This document shows, piece after piece, positions 32,368 to 44,463 of a DNA stretch of 64,000 bases. Source of the DNA: Archivesica marissinica (lineage: Eukaryota > Mollusca > Bivalvia > Venerida > Vesicomyidae). The notes under the pieces are model-generated. The model was given only the letters and a program-made list of their open reading frames with translations. It was not told the DNA's origin and did no database searches. A program made the translations under genes and the position numbers. Position 1 is the stretch's first letter; each line of letters begins with the position of its first letter. The DNA is taken from positions 33,808,435 through 33,872,434 of the forward strand of contig CM026400.1 of assembly GCA_014843695.1 (NCBI GenBank), given 5' to 3'.

Positions 32368-32928
32368 TTAACCATTTCCCTCAGAAGCACCTCTTGACGC
32401 CATTACCAATATGACATACATTGACAATGTAGTAGCCAAACCAATGTTCCTAACCCATTCCCTCATAGAAGCACCTCTTGACGCCATTACCAATACGACA
32501 TACATTGACAATGTAGTAGCCAAACCAATGTTCAAAATAAAGGCCAGAATCTCATGTAGTTCCAGTAATATCTATGGAGGTGGGATAGATATGGCGACTA
32601 CTTATCCACTGCATGATGGCTAAATGGTTATCGTTTGTATGGAGATATAATAATATATTAACCTAAATCTCTATGTAGTCCCAGTAATATCTATGGAGGT
32701 GGGATAGATATGGCGACTACTTATCCATTGCATGATGGCTAAATGGCTGTCGTTTGTATGGAGATATAATAGTATATTAACCTAAATCTCTATGAAGTCC
32801 CAGTAATATCTATGGAGGTGGGATAGATATGGTGACTACTTATCCACTGTATGATAGCTAAATCGTTGTCGTTTGTATAGAAATATAATAGTATATTAAC
32901 CTAAATCTCTATGAAGGAAAAGGGTTAA
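32368..32928 (+). mobile_element. MITE C copy with duplicated left end and three core units
   Basis: TTAA at 32368-32371 and 32925-32928. The left end (ACATTGACAATGTAGTAGCC) is present twice, as in the copy at 15588. Three 118 bp cores follow, ending CTATGAAGGAAAAGGG. Confidence 0.86.
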
Positions 32929-33440
32929 TATACAGTTAATATGTTCGGTAAGTCTGCATACATCCATGCCAATGATATTGATTAATGTATTAAGGTGTTA
33001 AATCTTGTTTCGCAATCAACTTTCTCATATGCTAATAAAGTCAGTTGACGACGCATAAGAAATGTAGTGTGAAAACAAATCGTAAAATAGCGCACATTTT
33101 CCACTGTGGTATTTCCCACGGATGGCATCAAACTACTGCGCATCATACTTTTTGACAAATATGTAAAACGCATGAATCCGAAGATAATGCGTACAATGGA
33201 TCCAGGTTTGAAGTTTGCGGACAATAAGTTATACTAGTAGCTAGAATCGGGTTAATTATTAACATCTTTCCTTAACTTTCTGCATGAAAACACTTTTTTT
33301 CCTCACAGTTATGCAAGTAAACAAACACCAGAAGGAGAGATAGCTGGAGGAACTACTTTTTTTCCAATACGCTTCATGATTGGAAACGCAGATTGTATCA
33401 AACATGCTTGGCGCATGTAACACACACTTCCACCATTATG
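32929..33440. other. no recognisable feature
   Basis: Unique-looking sequence with no supported gene. Confidence 0.5.
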
Positions 33441-33590
33441 AAGCCACACTTTAAGTAGATATGATGAAATCTGAATCTCTTTCCGAGCTTAATTTGTAAT
33501 ACACGTATATCGTAGAGAGTATGGGGAGGTGAACATTCCATTATCGTAGAGAGTATGGGGAGGTGAACATTCCATATCACTGCACCAGCT
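33441..33590. repeat. interspersed repeat with 56 bp tandem part
   Basis: GTAGATATGATGAAATCTGA, TCTTTCCGAGCTTAATTTG and ATCGTAGAGAGTATGGGGAG (the last occurring twice) match 34140-34245. Confidence 0.7.
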
Positions 33591-33656
33591 ACTTTCTGTG
33601 CTACACTTCTTGGAAGTTGATTTTTTAGTTAGGTGTGTTCCATCTACCGATGCATC

Positions 33657-33833
33657 TACAGTCAAACCTGTGTTAGTGGTCACCTCTATTAAGCAGCCAA
33701 CCTGTATTAAGCAGCCAGTTTCCAGAGTCCCAATATGTTGCTTTACTATACATTTGACCTCTATTAAGCAGCCACCTGTGCTAAGCAGACACTTTCTGTG
33801 ATTCCCTTGGCTGGCTAGACAGGTTTGACTGTA
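33657..33833 (+). mobile_element. MITE D, compact copy
   Basis: 177 bp from TACAGTCAAACCTGTGTTAG to GACAGGTTTGACTGTA. It keeps the CCTCTATTAAGCAGCCACC site that is occupied by MITE A at 3764. Confidence 0.88.
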
Positions 33834-33989
33834 TAACATTACGTATTTTAATTCTTAACCTTTTTCTTATTCCTATATTTTGATTAACATTTTACATTTG
33901 TTTTGTTTTTAATTCCTACAAAATTGTTGTCCTTAATGTTGACTAGTGTTGTGTAATGTATGTTGTAAAATTGTCTTACTATGCTAAAT

Positions 33990-34070
33990 TAATGTTAAAC
34001 ACTTTTGAACGTATAATTTTTGTATGAAAAGAGTGCTATACAAATCTGGTATAATAATAATAATAATTTG
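33990..34070 (+). repeat. retroposon-like 3' tail fragment (element M)
   Basis: AAAAGAGTGCTATACAAATC, TGGTATAATAATAATAAT is the kind of tail ending in a trinucleotide repeat that is common on invertebrate retroposons. An inverted relative lies at 56526. No body was recognised. Confidence 0.5.
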
Positions 34071-34071
34071 T

Positions 34072-34398
34072 TCATGAAGGAGGTGCTGGGTGAATAATTT
34101 AGATGGCTCCATTTGGTTTTGGCAGTTTTGTAGGATATTTCTAAGTAGATATGATGAAATCTGAATCTCTTTCCGAGCTTGATTTGTAATACACATAATA
34201 GTTTTATATCGTAGAGTATGAGGGGGGGGGGGGTGAAATTCCATATTTGTTCATGAAGGAGGTGCTGGGTGAATACATGTAATTTAGATGGCTCCATTGT
34301 GTTTTGGCAGTTTTGTAGGATATTAATACTCGAAATCTGAATCTCTTTCCGAGCTTAATTTAGATGGCTCCATTTTGCTTTGGCAGTTTTTTCGGATA
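34072..34398. repeat. interspersed repeat with direct duplications
   Basis: GTTCATGAAGGAGGTGCTGG with TTAGATGGCTCCATTT and TGGCAGTTTTGTAGGATATT occurs three times, once incomplete, interleaved with the TCTTTCCGAGCTT segment shared with 33441. A G11 run lies near 34222. Confidence 0.75.
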
Positions 34399-34402
34399 TT
34401 AA

Positions 34403-34638
34403 CCCATTCAACACCAAGTAACTGACATGGACTGGTCCATGATATTTTTAGACCAATAAATTAATAACAAAATTACATTTGGATCAGTTCATTTATCAAA
34501 ATGGGTAAAAAAAATTCTAACAATAATTATATTACTTGAAAAAAGTGCAGATCCTGATGAGACGGCTCGTCACGAGCTGGCTCATCTGGATCTACACTTT
34601 TTTGTAAGCCAATTTAGAGGTCTGTGGTGTTGAAAGGG
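34403..34638 (-). mobile_element. MITE B copy 2 (236 bp)
   Basis: TTAA at 34399-34402 and 34639-34642, same length as copy 1 but inverted. The arms read AGATCCTGATGAGACGGC and GGCTCATCTGGATCTACAC. Confidence 0.87.
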
Positions 34639-34644
34639 TTAATA

Positions 34645-36215
34645 CTTAGGGTCTAGAAGCATTTCTAACGACAGGATATTAAAGCAGAATGGCCCTTGAT
34701 TGCTGCGTGGGGTTTGTAGGCATACATGTACATACATGTAGTCTAACAACCAGGGTTCCTGCTGTCAGTCGGCAATGGCGCCAAAAAACAAATATCGGTG
34801 CTACATTTTGTGAATTGGCGAAAATATTTGGCGCAACTTTTTTTTTTCTTTTTTTTTTGCACATGTTTTGTCAAATACATAGCTTCAAATATTTATTTGT
34901 GAACTATATGGCTCTTAGTTGGCTCCAAGTTTTTTAAATTGGCTCCAGTGTTTTTCAATTGGCTACAGAAGTGGCACAGACATACATTCAGACAGAGTGA
35001 ACCCTGACAACAGCATATCCAACAATAATGACCCCCCATGTTGTGGGGCCCGCAAGCATATTCTAACAACAGGATATCCAACAATAATGACCCCCAGTGT
35101 TATGGGGCCCGCAAGCATATTCTAACAACAGGATATCCAACAATAATGACCCCCAGTGTTGTGGGGCCCGCAAGCATATTCTAACAACAGGATATCCAAC
35201 AATAATGACCCCCCGTGTTGTGGGGCCCGCAAGCATATTCTAACAACAGGATATCCACCTAATGACCCCATGTTGTGGGGCCCGCAAGCATATTCTAACA
35301 ACAGGATATCCAACAATAATGACCCCCGTGTTGTGGGGCCCGCAAGCATATTCTAACAACAGGATATCCAACAATAATGACACCCCGTGTTGTGGGGCCC
35401 GCAAGCATATTCTAACAACAGGATATCCAACAATAATGACACCCCGTGTTGTGGGGCCCGCAAGCATATTCTAACAACAGGATATCAAAGCATCATGCCC
35501 CATGAGTGTTAAGGCCTGCAGGTATATTCTAACAAGAAGGATATATCCACAATTAATGCTATCCGTGTTGGGGCCTGCAGGTATATTCAAACAAGAAGGA
35601 TATATCCACAATTAATGCCATCCGTGTTGGGGCCTGCAGGTTTATTCAAACAAGAAGGATATATCCATAATTAATGCCATCCGTGTTGGGGCCTGCAGGT
35701 ATATTCAAACAAGAAGGATATATCCACAATTAATGCCATCCGTGTAGGGGCCTGCAGCCATATTCTAACAAGAAGGATATATCCACAATTAATGCCATCC
35801 GTGTTGGGGCCTGCAGGTATATTCAAACAAGAAGGATATATCCACAATTAATGCCATCCGTGTTGGGGCCTGCAGGTATATTCTAACAAGAAGGATATAT
35901 CCACAATTAATGCTATCCGTGTTGGGGCCTGCAGGTATATTCTAACAACAGGACACATGTATATTATAGCACCATGCCCCCCAGTTGCGATTTGCCTGCA
36001 GGAATATTCAAACAACAGGACACATGTATATTATAGCACCATGCCCCCCAGTTGCGATTTGCCTGCAGGAATATTCTAACAACAGGAAATCAAAGCATCA
36101 CGCCCAGTGTTAGGGCCTGCAAACAATTATTCCAACAACAGGATACACTATGAATTAGAGCACTATGCCCCCAGTGGTGCCGCCACCAGGAATATTCTAG
36201 AGTTACAGAATATCA
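34645..36215. repeat. 59 bp satellite in three diverged blocks
   Basis: Block 1 (to about 35480) has TGTTGTGGGGCCCGCAAGCA and GATATCCAACAATAATGACC. Block 2 (to about 35945) has GAAGGATATATCCACAATTA and GTGTTGGGGCCTGCAGG. Block 3 has GGACACATGTATATTATAGC and TTGCGATTTGCCTGCAGG. All share the AACAA-AGGA and GCA-TATTC frame. A MITE G interrupts the left end. Confidence 0.93.
34751..35006 (+). mobile_element. MITE G copy 2 (256 bp) inside the 59 bp satellite
   Basis: CAGGGTTCCTG to GTGAACCCTG, flanked by ACAAC at 34746-34750 and 35007-35011. The surrounding array supplies the empty site (CTAACAACAGG). Exactly the same length as copy 1. Confidence 0.88.
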
Positions 36216-36626
36216 ATGTTCAAGTCATCAGTAATAAGCAGCTCAAATACAGCTTCCTCTAATCTTTGTTTTCAAGTACCTACATGATGTTAATAATTTA
36301 CCAAGCATTAAACATTAACCACTAAATCCACATCACATGCCATGACGGGAGTGATGGCCCTCTAAAACCATTTTCAGAGATTCCAAATGTATTTCAATGT
36401 AGTTAAGTGCTAATGTGTTTGTTCTCTTTGTTTTGCAGTGTTTGTTAAGACACAGGAGTAGATGAGGAAGATCATTTTCATTATAATTGGTAATATCCAA
36501 TTAAAAATAATTACCGAAACAGAAACACTGCTCTACACCACCGTTCTAAACCCTGTGCAATCCAATATATGAAATGGTATACAGAGGCAATTCTGAGATT
36601 TGCCAATGGGGGGATATTTTCGTCTA
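36216..36626. other. no recognisable feature
   Basis: Unique-looking sequence. A pyrimidine-rich TTGTTTTGCAG at about 36430 resembles a splice acceptor but has no exon support. Confidence 0.45.
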
Positions 36627-36824
36627 ATGGGGATCATTCTAGGCCAGAAATTTTGGGAGAAGTGAGAAAGCGCGATTGCGTTCTTAAATGGTGTTATTTA
36701 CTAAATTTCAACAAAATATGGTTAAAACAATTGGGGAGAAGTGGGGCCCCCAGAGGGCGAAGCCAGGGTCCCTAGCCTAGTAGGGCGACTATTTCGCCCA
36801 CATCGCCCTCTAAAATTATCCCTG
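36627..36824 (+). mobile_element. MITE H copy 2, internally deleted
   Basis: GGGGATCATTCTAGGCCAG to CTCTAAAATTATCCCTGG, with the shared GAGAAGTGGGGC and GGGCGACTATTTCGCCC blocks. It is about 105 bp shorter than copy 1 and has no clear duplication. Confidence 0.75.
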
Positions 36825-37154
36825 GGGGCACCAGAAACACCGCTCTAAACCATGTGCAATCCTGGTACCTAGGATTTTCCAAAAGGGGTGATAATAGTTT
36901 GGTCTGAAGGTTGACGTATCGATATCACTTAGTATTGACTCACATCTCAGGTTGACATAATATTATATCGATTTGATATTGACTTGAACCCGTGTGTGTT
37001 TGACCGATCGATATCGCTTGAAATTGACTGAACATAATTGTGTGAATCAATGGCAGACACATATTTCCTATTTAATTTACCAACCATCATTGTGCGAAAC
37101 AAAACAAATTGGTCACACACAGTATTGTAATTTGCCACACTTGTGGAACCACTA
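36825..37154. other. no recognisable feature
   Basis: Unique-looking sequence with several ATCGATATC-like motifs. No gene. Confidence 0.45.
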
Positions 37155-37665
37155 GCTAATGTGCGACCCACCAACCAATGTACAACCATCAACCAATGTA
37201 CAACCACAACCAATGTAACCTGCCAACCAATTGTGCCAACCAATACAACCTGCCAACCAATGTACAACCTGCCACAATGTACAACCACCAACCAATGTGC
37301 AACCTGCCAACCAATGTACAACCTCAACCAATGTACAACCACCAACCAATGTGCAACCTGCCAACCAATGTGCAACCTGCCAACCAATGTACAACCTGCC
37401 AACCAATGTACAACCTGCCAATCAATGTACAACCACCAACCAATGTGCAACCTGCCAATCAATGTACAACCACCAACCAATGTGCAACCTGCCAACCAAT
37501 GTACAACCTGCCAACCAATGTACAACCATCAACCAATGTACAACCTGCCAACCATGCCAACCAATGTACAACCATCAACCAATGTACAACCTGCCAACCA
37601 ATGTACAACCATCAACCAATGTGAAACCACCAACTAATGCGTGGCCTGCAAACCAATGTGTGACC
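37155..37665. repeat. 18-19 bp minisatellite, about 27 copies
   Basis: The unit is CCAACCAATGTACAACCTG or CATCAACCAATGTACAAC with ACCACC variants. Mixed 17, 18 and 19 bp units keep several frames open on both strands. Confidence 0.94.
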
Positions 37666-37794
37666 CGCCATCGGCACATGTTCTATTACGGCTTACAATC
37701 ATGTGACTACGGTATGTTAATATTTACCTGCACTGGAACTGTCCATTTGCCATAGAACCGCAGACAGCCCCATTTAGACAAGGATTTGGATCAC

Positions 37795-38325
37795 ATGACG
37801 GTATTCCTGAAAACACACAATGGGAATGGAACAATCACATAATGGTAGTCAAAGAAACATAAAATATCACATGATGGTGTCCCTAAAATGGGAACAATCA
37901 CATAATGGTAGTCAAAGAAACATAAAACATCACATGGTGTTCCTAAAATGGGAACAATCACATGATGGTAGTCAAAGAAACATAAAACATCACATGGTGT
38001 TAAATGGAACAATCACATAATGGTAGTCAAAGAAACATAAAATATCACAATGGTGTCCCTAAAATGGGAACAATCACATAATGGTAGTCAAAGAAACATA
38101 AAACATCACATGGTGTTCCTAAAATGGGAACAATCACATGATGGTAGTCAAAGAAACATAAAACATCACATGGTGTTACTAAAATGGGAACAATCACATA
38201 ATGGTAGTCAAAGAAACATAAAACATCACATGGTGTTCCTAAAATGGGAACAATCACATAATGGTAGTCAAAGAAACATAAAACATCACATGGTGTTCCT
38301 AAAATGGGAACAATCACATAAATAA
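37795..38325. repeat. 60 bp minisatellite, about 8 copies
   Basis: The unit is CTAAAATGGGAACAATCACA, TAATGGTAGTCAAAGAAACA, TAAAACATCACATGGTGTTC. One copy is 12 bp shorter near 38000. Confidence 0.95.
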
Positions 38326-38446
38326 AGGGTGTATTCTTGCAAATGGAAAATGGGAAATGTAAATCACCAAATGATATTCCAGTAAACTGGGAATAACTCA
38401 AATGATGTTCTTGCAAACAGAAACTGAGAATAAATCACTGAGAATG

Positions 38447-38630
38447 CAGTTAAACCTGTCTTAAGCAGCCAGCCAAGGGAGTTGCAGAAAGTGGCTGCTT
38501 AGCACAGGTGGCTGCTTAATAGAGGACTTAAATAAAACAACATATTTGGAATTTGGAAATTGGCTGCTTAATGCAGGTTGGCTGCTCATTACAGATTGGT
38601 TTGGCTGCTCAATACAGGTTGGCTGCTCAA
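38447..38630 (-). mobile_element. MITE D copy, right end replaced by SINE4
   Basis: CAGTTAAACCTGTCTTAAGC, then CAGCCAAGGGAGTTGCAG and GGCTGCTTAATAGAGG. The terminus is lost where SINE4 sequence begins. Confidence 0.78.
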
Positions 38631-38634
38631 ATGT

Positions 38635-38900
38635 GTTTTATGTTTATTTATCGTCGCTACCGGTTGCCCATATGAGCGACGCCTCATGAAGAGATTAATC
38701 ATTTTATATTTTTGGAGAATAGTTCAATGATACAGACAGAGACCCATTCCAGAGTCTCCTCTAGTTCTTTTACGTGCACTGTGTACAGCACCGACACGAG
38801 ACCTCGGTTTAATGTCCCATCTAAAACACTGTTAATTTTATTAGGGTCAGACGGGGGGATCGTACCTGCGATACCTGGATTACCAGTCCAACGTGTTAGC
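38635..38900 (-). mobile_element. SINE4 copy, head truncated
   Basis: Tail CGTCGCTACCGGTTGCCCAT, body TCCAGAGTCTCCTCTAGTTC and GTGTACAGCACCGACACGAG, and part of the tRNA head (GATTACCAGTCCAACGTGTT). Box A is missing. Confidence 0.82.
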
Positions 38901-39258
38901 AAATGTAAATATGTCATGCATGTAATATATATGATATAACACTCTGACAACACAGGTCTATGTAATTACCTTGATTTGTGGAAACAAAGAGAAAAACATG
39001 TTACATTTGGCGTCTTATCTCACAATGTTGTGCTATGATGATAACGCAAAATATCTAACCTATTTTTATTGGCTACCATTTACCTTACCAGATACTGTAC
39101 AGTTGGGATACTTCAGTTTTTGCATACTTCCGGAACCCGATACCAAACCATCAATTTAGGATCTCGCTAATTATCTCAATATAAATGGATTTTGTGTAAA
39201 ATTTACAGGTTTTACTCTCGGCATTTGCACCAGCGCAGAATTACTTTTGGACTACAAC
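38901..39258. other. no recognisable feature
   Basis: Unique-looking sequence, no gene supported. Confidence 0.45.
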
Positions 39259-39485
39259 ACCAAGTAACTCACATGGACTGGTACATGATATTTTTAGACA
39301 AATAAATTAATAAGTGAATTACATTTCAACCAGTTCATTTATCAAAATGGGTAATTTTGTCTAAAAATAGTAATATTACTGACAAAAAGTGTAGATCCTG
39401 ATGAGACGGCTCGCCATGAACCGGCTTATCTGGATATACACTTGTTGTAAGTCTATTTAGAGGTCTGTAGTGTTGAAAGGGCTAA
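39259..39485 (-). mobile_element. MITE B copy 4, ends decayed
   Basis: ACACCAAGTAACTCACATGG, hairpin arms AGATCCTGATGAGACGGC and ACCGGCTTATCTGGATATAC, ending GTGTTGAAAGGGCTAA. The terminal TTAA is lost on the left and changed to CTAA on the right. Confidence 0.8.
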
Positions 39486-39600
39486 CTTGCATATCATGAC
39501 GCCCAACCGCAACACCCACTTCTGTCCCATGAATACTCGATCATACAGTATTTAACTTGAAAATCCAATAATTGAACCAATCAAAATCTACACAATTATG

Positions 39601-39834
39601 GAAGTCATGATAGCGCAGTGGTAGCGCGTTCGCTTCAGGTGTGAAAGGCCCGGAGTTCACGCCCCACTGGAGCTGTTACGATTGTGTCCTTAGGCAGCCA
39701 TTTAAATTCCACGTTGCATCTTCTCTCTCCCTCATGGCGATGGATTCCATCAGGAATGAGGTCTCGAGAGTGATTAATATAAGGCGTAAGAACTTGTTTC
39801 GTAATCGAGCTAAAATAAATTTGCATAAACTAAG
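39601..39834 (+). mobile_element. SINE2 copy with 10 bp target-site duplication
   Basis: CACAATTATG at 39591-39600 and 39835-39844 flanks a full-length SINE2 with box A TAGCGCAGTGGTAGCGCG and box B GAGTTCACGCCCC (one change). Confidence 0.88.
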
Positions 39835-39942
39835 CACAATTATGCTGTTCTGTTTCTGAAAATAACATGAATGCCACTTTTTCATTTACATTTTTAGAAG
39901 CGATTTTACGAGGCAGCTGAAAATTGGGCCTGAAAAATTGAC

Positions 39943-40160
39943 CCTAATACAATTAACAGTCTTTCAGACGGGACGTTAAACCGAGGTCTCGTGTCGGTGC
40001 TTTACACCGTGCACGTAAAAGAACCAGAGGAGCCTCTGGAATGGGTCTCTGTCTGTATCATGCACTATCCTCCAAAAATCTAAAATGACTAATCTCTTCA
40101 GGAGGCGTCGCTCATATGGGCAACCGGTAGCGACGATAAATAAACACACACACACAAAAA
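39943..40160 (+). mobile_element. SINE4 copy, 5' truncated
   Basis: It starts after box B at GACCCTAATACAATTAACAG and runs through AGGAGCCTCTGGAATGGG to CGGTAGCGACGATAAATAAA and a CA-rich end. Confidence 0.82.
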
Positions 40161-41347
40161 TGAGTGATTGGTTCACTGCTCATATATTATCATACACTCC
40201 AATCCCCATACCCTGTACATGTACTTTCAATTTTTGAAGAAAATGTGTGGGCACATGCTTACATTGCCTATGGGAAGCTACGCCCCTGCATGCTTCCATA
40301 TAAAATTTAGTACAAAACAATGTGCAACTATAATGTTTTGCTATGACATGATTATGTGTTACCTGTGAGGTAAACACATTCTCATCGAGTCAGGATGATG
40401 CAGCCTCTATATTTAACATGCCTGCTTTCACATGGAATTGTTATGAGTCATAGATCCGAAACATAATCCAAGAAGCTTTTACCTAACTACGAAACTTGTA
40501 TATCAAACATACTTGGTAACAATTCTGTTGTAAAATGCTCTTGAGGGCAAGAGGTAAAAAACTGATTGAGAGCTAGAACATACAGGATTGCCAGACAACA
40601 TCAAGCGCACCGTAATGTTTGAACATATACCACAATGGTACTATGTGCACTTAGAAATACATAGACATATACACACACAGTACCGTTTGAACATATACTC
40701 TACATTGTACACTACAATAGAACTGTTTGTACTCAGAAATAAAACCTAACGGTATAATACAAACAGGTTACGTATTTACTTGTATACACCTTGTCCAATG
40801 CATTGTACCAGATACTACCAGTCTTCCCGAAACATATATAACCTCGATCATGACCACAATACCGTATACTGTCTACCACCCAGGTTTATACACTGTTTTC
40901 CAGTCTTATGTTTGCGGACTCATGGCTGTATCAAACCAGAAAAAGCCGTATCATAACTAGTTCCTGAGAAAATAATGCATGAGCACTCGGTGCTAGTTTG
41001 TTTACTTCCTGTAGCATATCTGCTGTATTTCAATCATTTTTGTATATCTAATTCAGTAACTGTGAAAAGGGCAACCGGTAGCGACGTTAATAACTTAAAA
41101 ATAAACTTAAAAAATAAAAATTACCAAGCACACTGTTCAATGGGCCGTTGTCTAATGTTGATAACACTTGTGGCCCAAACCATTTGTATTTTCATGCTAT
41201 GTATTGTATCTTTATGTGTACCGTATGACATATTTGCTATTGATTTGCAATAAAATATTATTAAATAAAAAGAGAATAGTTGAAAGCCTACACATACATT
41301 ACAGACACCCTGGGGAGTTCCAACCCTTGGTAGCTTTTAACCTAGAA
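40161..41347. other. mostly no recognisable feature; one SINE4 tail remnant
   Basis: GGGCAACCGGTAGCGACGTT at about 41068-41112 is a SINE4 3' end without a body. The rest looks unique and has no supported gene. Confidence 0.5.
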
Positions 41348-41529
41348 TACAGTCAAACCTGTGTTCGTGGTCACCCCCATTAAGCAGCCAACCTGTATTA
41401 AGCAGCCACTTTTCAGATTCCCAATATGTTGTTTTATTATAAATTTGACCTCTATTAAGCAGCCACCTGTGTTAAGCAGCCACTTTCTATGATACCCTTG
41501 ACTGGCTGCTTAAGACAGGTTTGACTGTA
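41348..41529 (+). mobile_element. MITE D copy
   Basis: TACAGTCAAACCTGTGTTCG to AAGACAGGTTTGACTGTA, 182 bp, TA-flanked. First of three D copies within 670 bp. Confidence 0.88.
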
Positions 41530-41555
41530 TACCAATGCTTAGTTGAATCTACACA

Positions 41556-41728
41556 TACAGTAAAACCTGTGCTAATGGTCACCTCCATTAAGCAGCCAAC
41601 CTGTATTAAGCAGCCAGTTTCCAGATTCCCAATTGGTCATTTTATTATATATTTTAAGCAGCCACCTGTGCAGAGCAGCCACTTTCTAGGACTCCCTTGG
41701 CTGGCTGCTTAACACAGGTTTGACTGTA
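41556..41728 (+). mobile_element. MITE D copy
   Basis: TACAGTAAAACCTGTGCTAA to AACACAGGTTTGACTGTA, 173 bp, with a small internal deletion after ATTATATATTT. Confidence 0.87.
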
Positions 41729-41754
41729 CATGTACATGTAAGGGTCTTTCACTA

Positions 41755-41797
41755 GGGCATACAAATTTATTTTAGCTTGATTGTGAAACAACTTGTA
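41755..41797 (-). mobile_element. SINE2 3' tail fragment
   Basis: ACAAATTTATTTTAGCTTGA and TTGTGAAACAACTTGTA are the complement of the SINE2 tail. Nothing else remains. Confidence 0.6.
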
Positions 41798-41846
41798 TAC
41801 AACATTAGTTATATCGAGATCAAGCAAATGTTCCTGATATTTTATA

Positions 41847-42114
41847 TACAGTCAAACCTGCATTAATCAGCCAACCTGTACTAAGCAGCCAGTTTCCAGA
41901 TTCCCACCATGTTGTTTTTATTATACATTTGCACTCTATTAAGCAGCCAACCTGTACTAAGCAGCCACTTTCTGTGATTCCATTTGCTGGCTGCTTAACA
42001 CAGATTTACCTGTATATATTTCACTCTATTAAGCAGCCACCTGTACTAAGCAGCCACTTTCTGTGATTCCGTTTGCTGGCTGCTTAACACAGATTTACCT
42101 GTATATATTTCACT
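41847..42114 (+). mobile_element. MITE D copy with duplicated right part
   Basis: TACAGTCAAACCTGCATTAA to GCTTAACACAGATTTACCTG at 42014, then a second copy of the last about 90 bp (CACTCTATTAAGCAGCCACC to TACCTGTATATATTTCAC). Confidence 0.82.
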
Positions 42115-42532
42115 CTATATATTTTACACTCAAATGTTTTCATTATTAACGACTCATCGTATAAAAATGCACTTGAATCGGTTGTTTTTTTTTAAACACT
42201 TGTAAATAAAATACCGAAATTTAATTTTTGACCCTCGGCATAATGTGTTGTTTATCTACTGCCAATCTGTTATTTCATTAAAGCAGCATTAATTAATTAA
42301 TATGTTATGTGATATGAGTTTTACAAATCTGTAAAATTATCCTTTCGCACATATACACACATGTAGATCTTTATATAATAATCATTTTAGTTTTTAAATA
42401 CAGCATAAATTATTTAAAATTATTCTTTCAAAATATTATATATTATGTAGAATGAGTTTTTTAAAAATACAATATATTTAAAATAATTCTTTTTGGTGTA
42501 TTTTATGTAAAATTAGTGTTTTATATACATGA
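42115..42532. other. AT-rich, with a possible element N end
   Basis: CATTAAAGCAGCATTAATTA at about 42278 resembles the element N terminus that occurs again at 42533. Otherwise nothing recognisable. Confidence 0.5.
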
Positions 42533-42765
42533 TTTAAAGCAGCATTACATCGTAATAAAGGATGTTTTGGGTAAAATATAATTACTAATGTGTGCGTGTT
42601 TACAAAAATCAAAATAGTTGCTCAGAAACGATAAAATTCCAATAAATTTAAACCGTCGTATACGCGAATTTGTTTATCAACACACGAAATGTAAACACGC
42701 ACAGCGCACATGCGTTAAACAACAGAGGATGTAGAAAACAATGTATATATTTTGAACATGAAAGC

Positions 42766-43432
<667 letters not shown>

Positions 43433-43698
43433 TAAAAAACTTAGCTAACAGATATATGAATCAACAAATGGGGACGATGCATTCCGAATGTAAACAAGTG
43501 CGGACGATGCGTTCCGGTTGTAAACAAGTGTGTGCTGATCGACTCGGAAAGTCCTACTTTCGGTTTCGAGTTTGTTTATCGCAAAAAAACACTGTTTACC
43601 AAATGAACATAAGCATACAAAGTATAATGTTAGAATGTGTACGCAAAAATTGAAATTTTCAAATATCTTTTATTTCATACGATGTAATGCTGCTTTAA

Positions 43699-44224
43699 AT
43701 AATGAAAAACAGGTGTGTCTAATTCATCATTCCAGTTTCGATTTCGCCATTGTCAAGATTGATTACAAATTTAAATAACTGCATACTACAAGAATCATAA
43801 TATTGAAACATTTACATGATGGTGTTACAAATTAATTTGTCTCCTTATTTAACATTATGTAAATAAATGGTGTACCTTCGCGGCACGAAAATCAAAAAAA
43901 ATAAAATAATGAAAAAGCCTGAACAGTGAGGCTGAACTACATTGTAATTTGGCAACGAGATTGCGACAAACCGGATATGGGAAAAGATAATTACATGTAC
44001 ATGAAGTTATCAACAAATTCACCTTATGACCACCGATCAATACAGTTCGGCCGATAATGGACTTCACTATGCTATCTCTTCATCCTCTACTCTGAGTCTG
44101 ACCTAAATATTTTCATTAGGGATATGGCCCCAGGGGAAACAAAAGAGATCGAATATTTGATTTTGTATATGATGGGCCGGCCAGGATGGAAGTTTTGGGA
44201 ACATGGTTACTCACTGAACCCATC
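43699..44224. other. no recognisable feature
   Basis: Unique-looking sequence with no supported gene. Confidence 0.5.
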
Positions 44225-44398
44225 AAAACCCCGCTGGAGCCGTTACGATTGTGTCCTTAGGCAAGGCATTTAAATTCCACATGCCTCTTCTCTCTCCCTC
44301 GTGGCGATGGATTCCATCAGGAATGAGTTCTCGAGAGTGATTAGTATAAGTTATAAGAACTTGTTTCGCAATCGAGCTAAAATAAATTTGTATAAACT
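44225..44398 (+). mobile_element. SINE2 copy, 5' truncated
   Basis: It begins at CCCCGCTGGAGCCGTTACGA, just after box B, and keeps the centre and tail. The tRNA head is lost. Confidence 0.83.
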
Positions 44399-44463
44399 AT
44401 CAAAGTGTAAACACATGTTCCACAATAAACCAAAAATGTAAATACAAAAAACACACAAGTTAA

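Noticed and set aside
36425..36470. Splice acceptor and short exon
   Set aside because: A pyrimidine tract with CAG alone is weak evidence. No donor or coding continuity was found.
37143..37755. Cys/Asn/Gln-rich frames resembling low-complexity secreted proteins
   Set aside because: The 18-19 bp array is open in several frames. No signal peptide or flanking exon.
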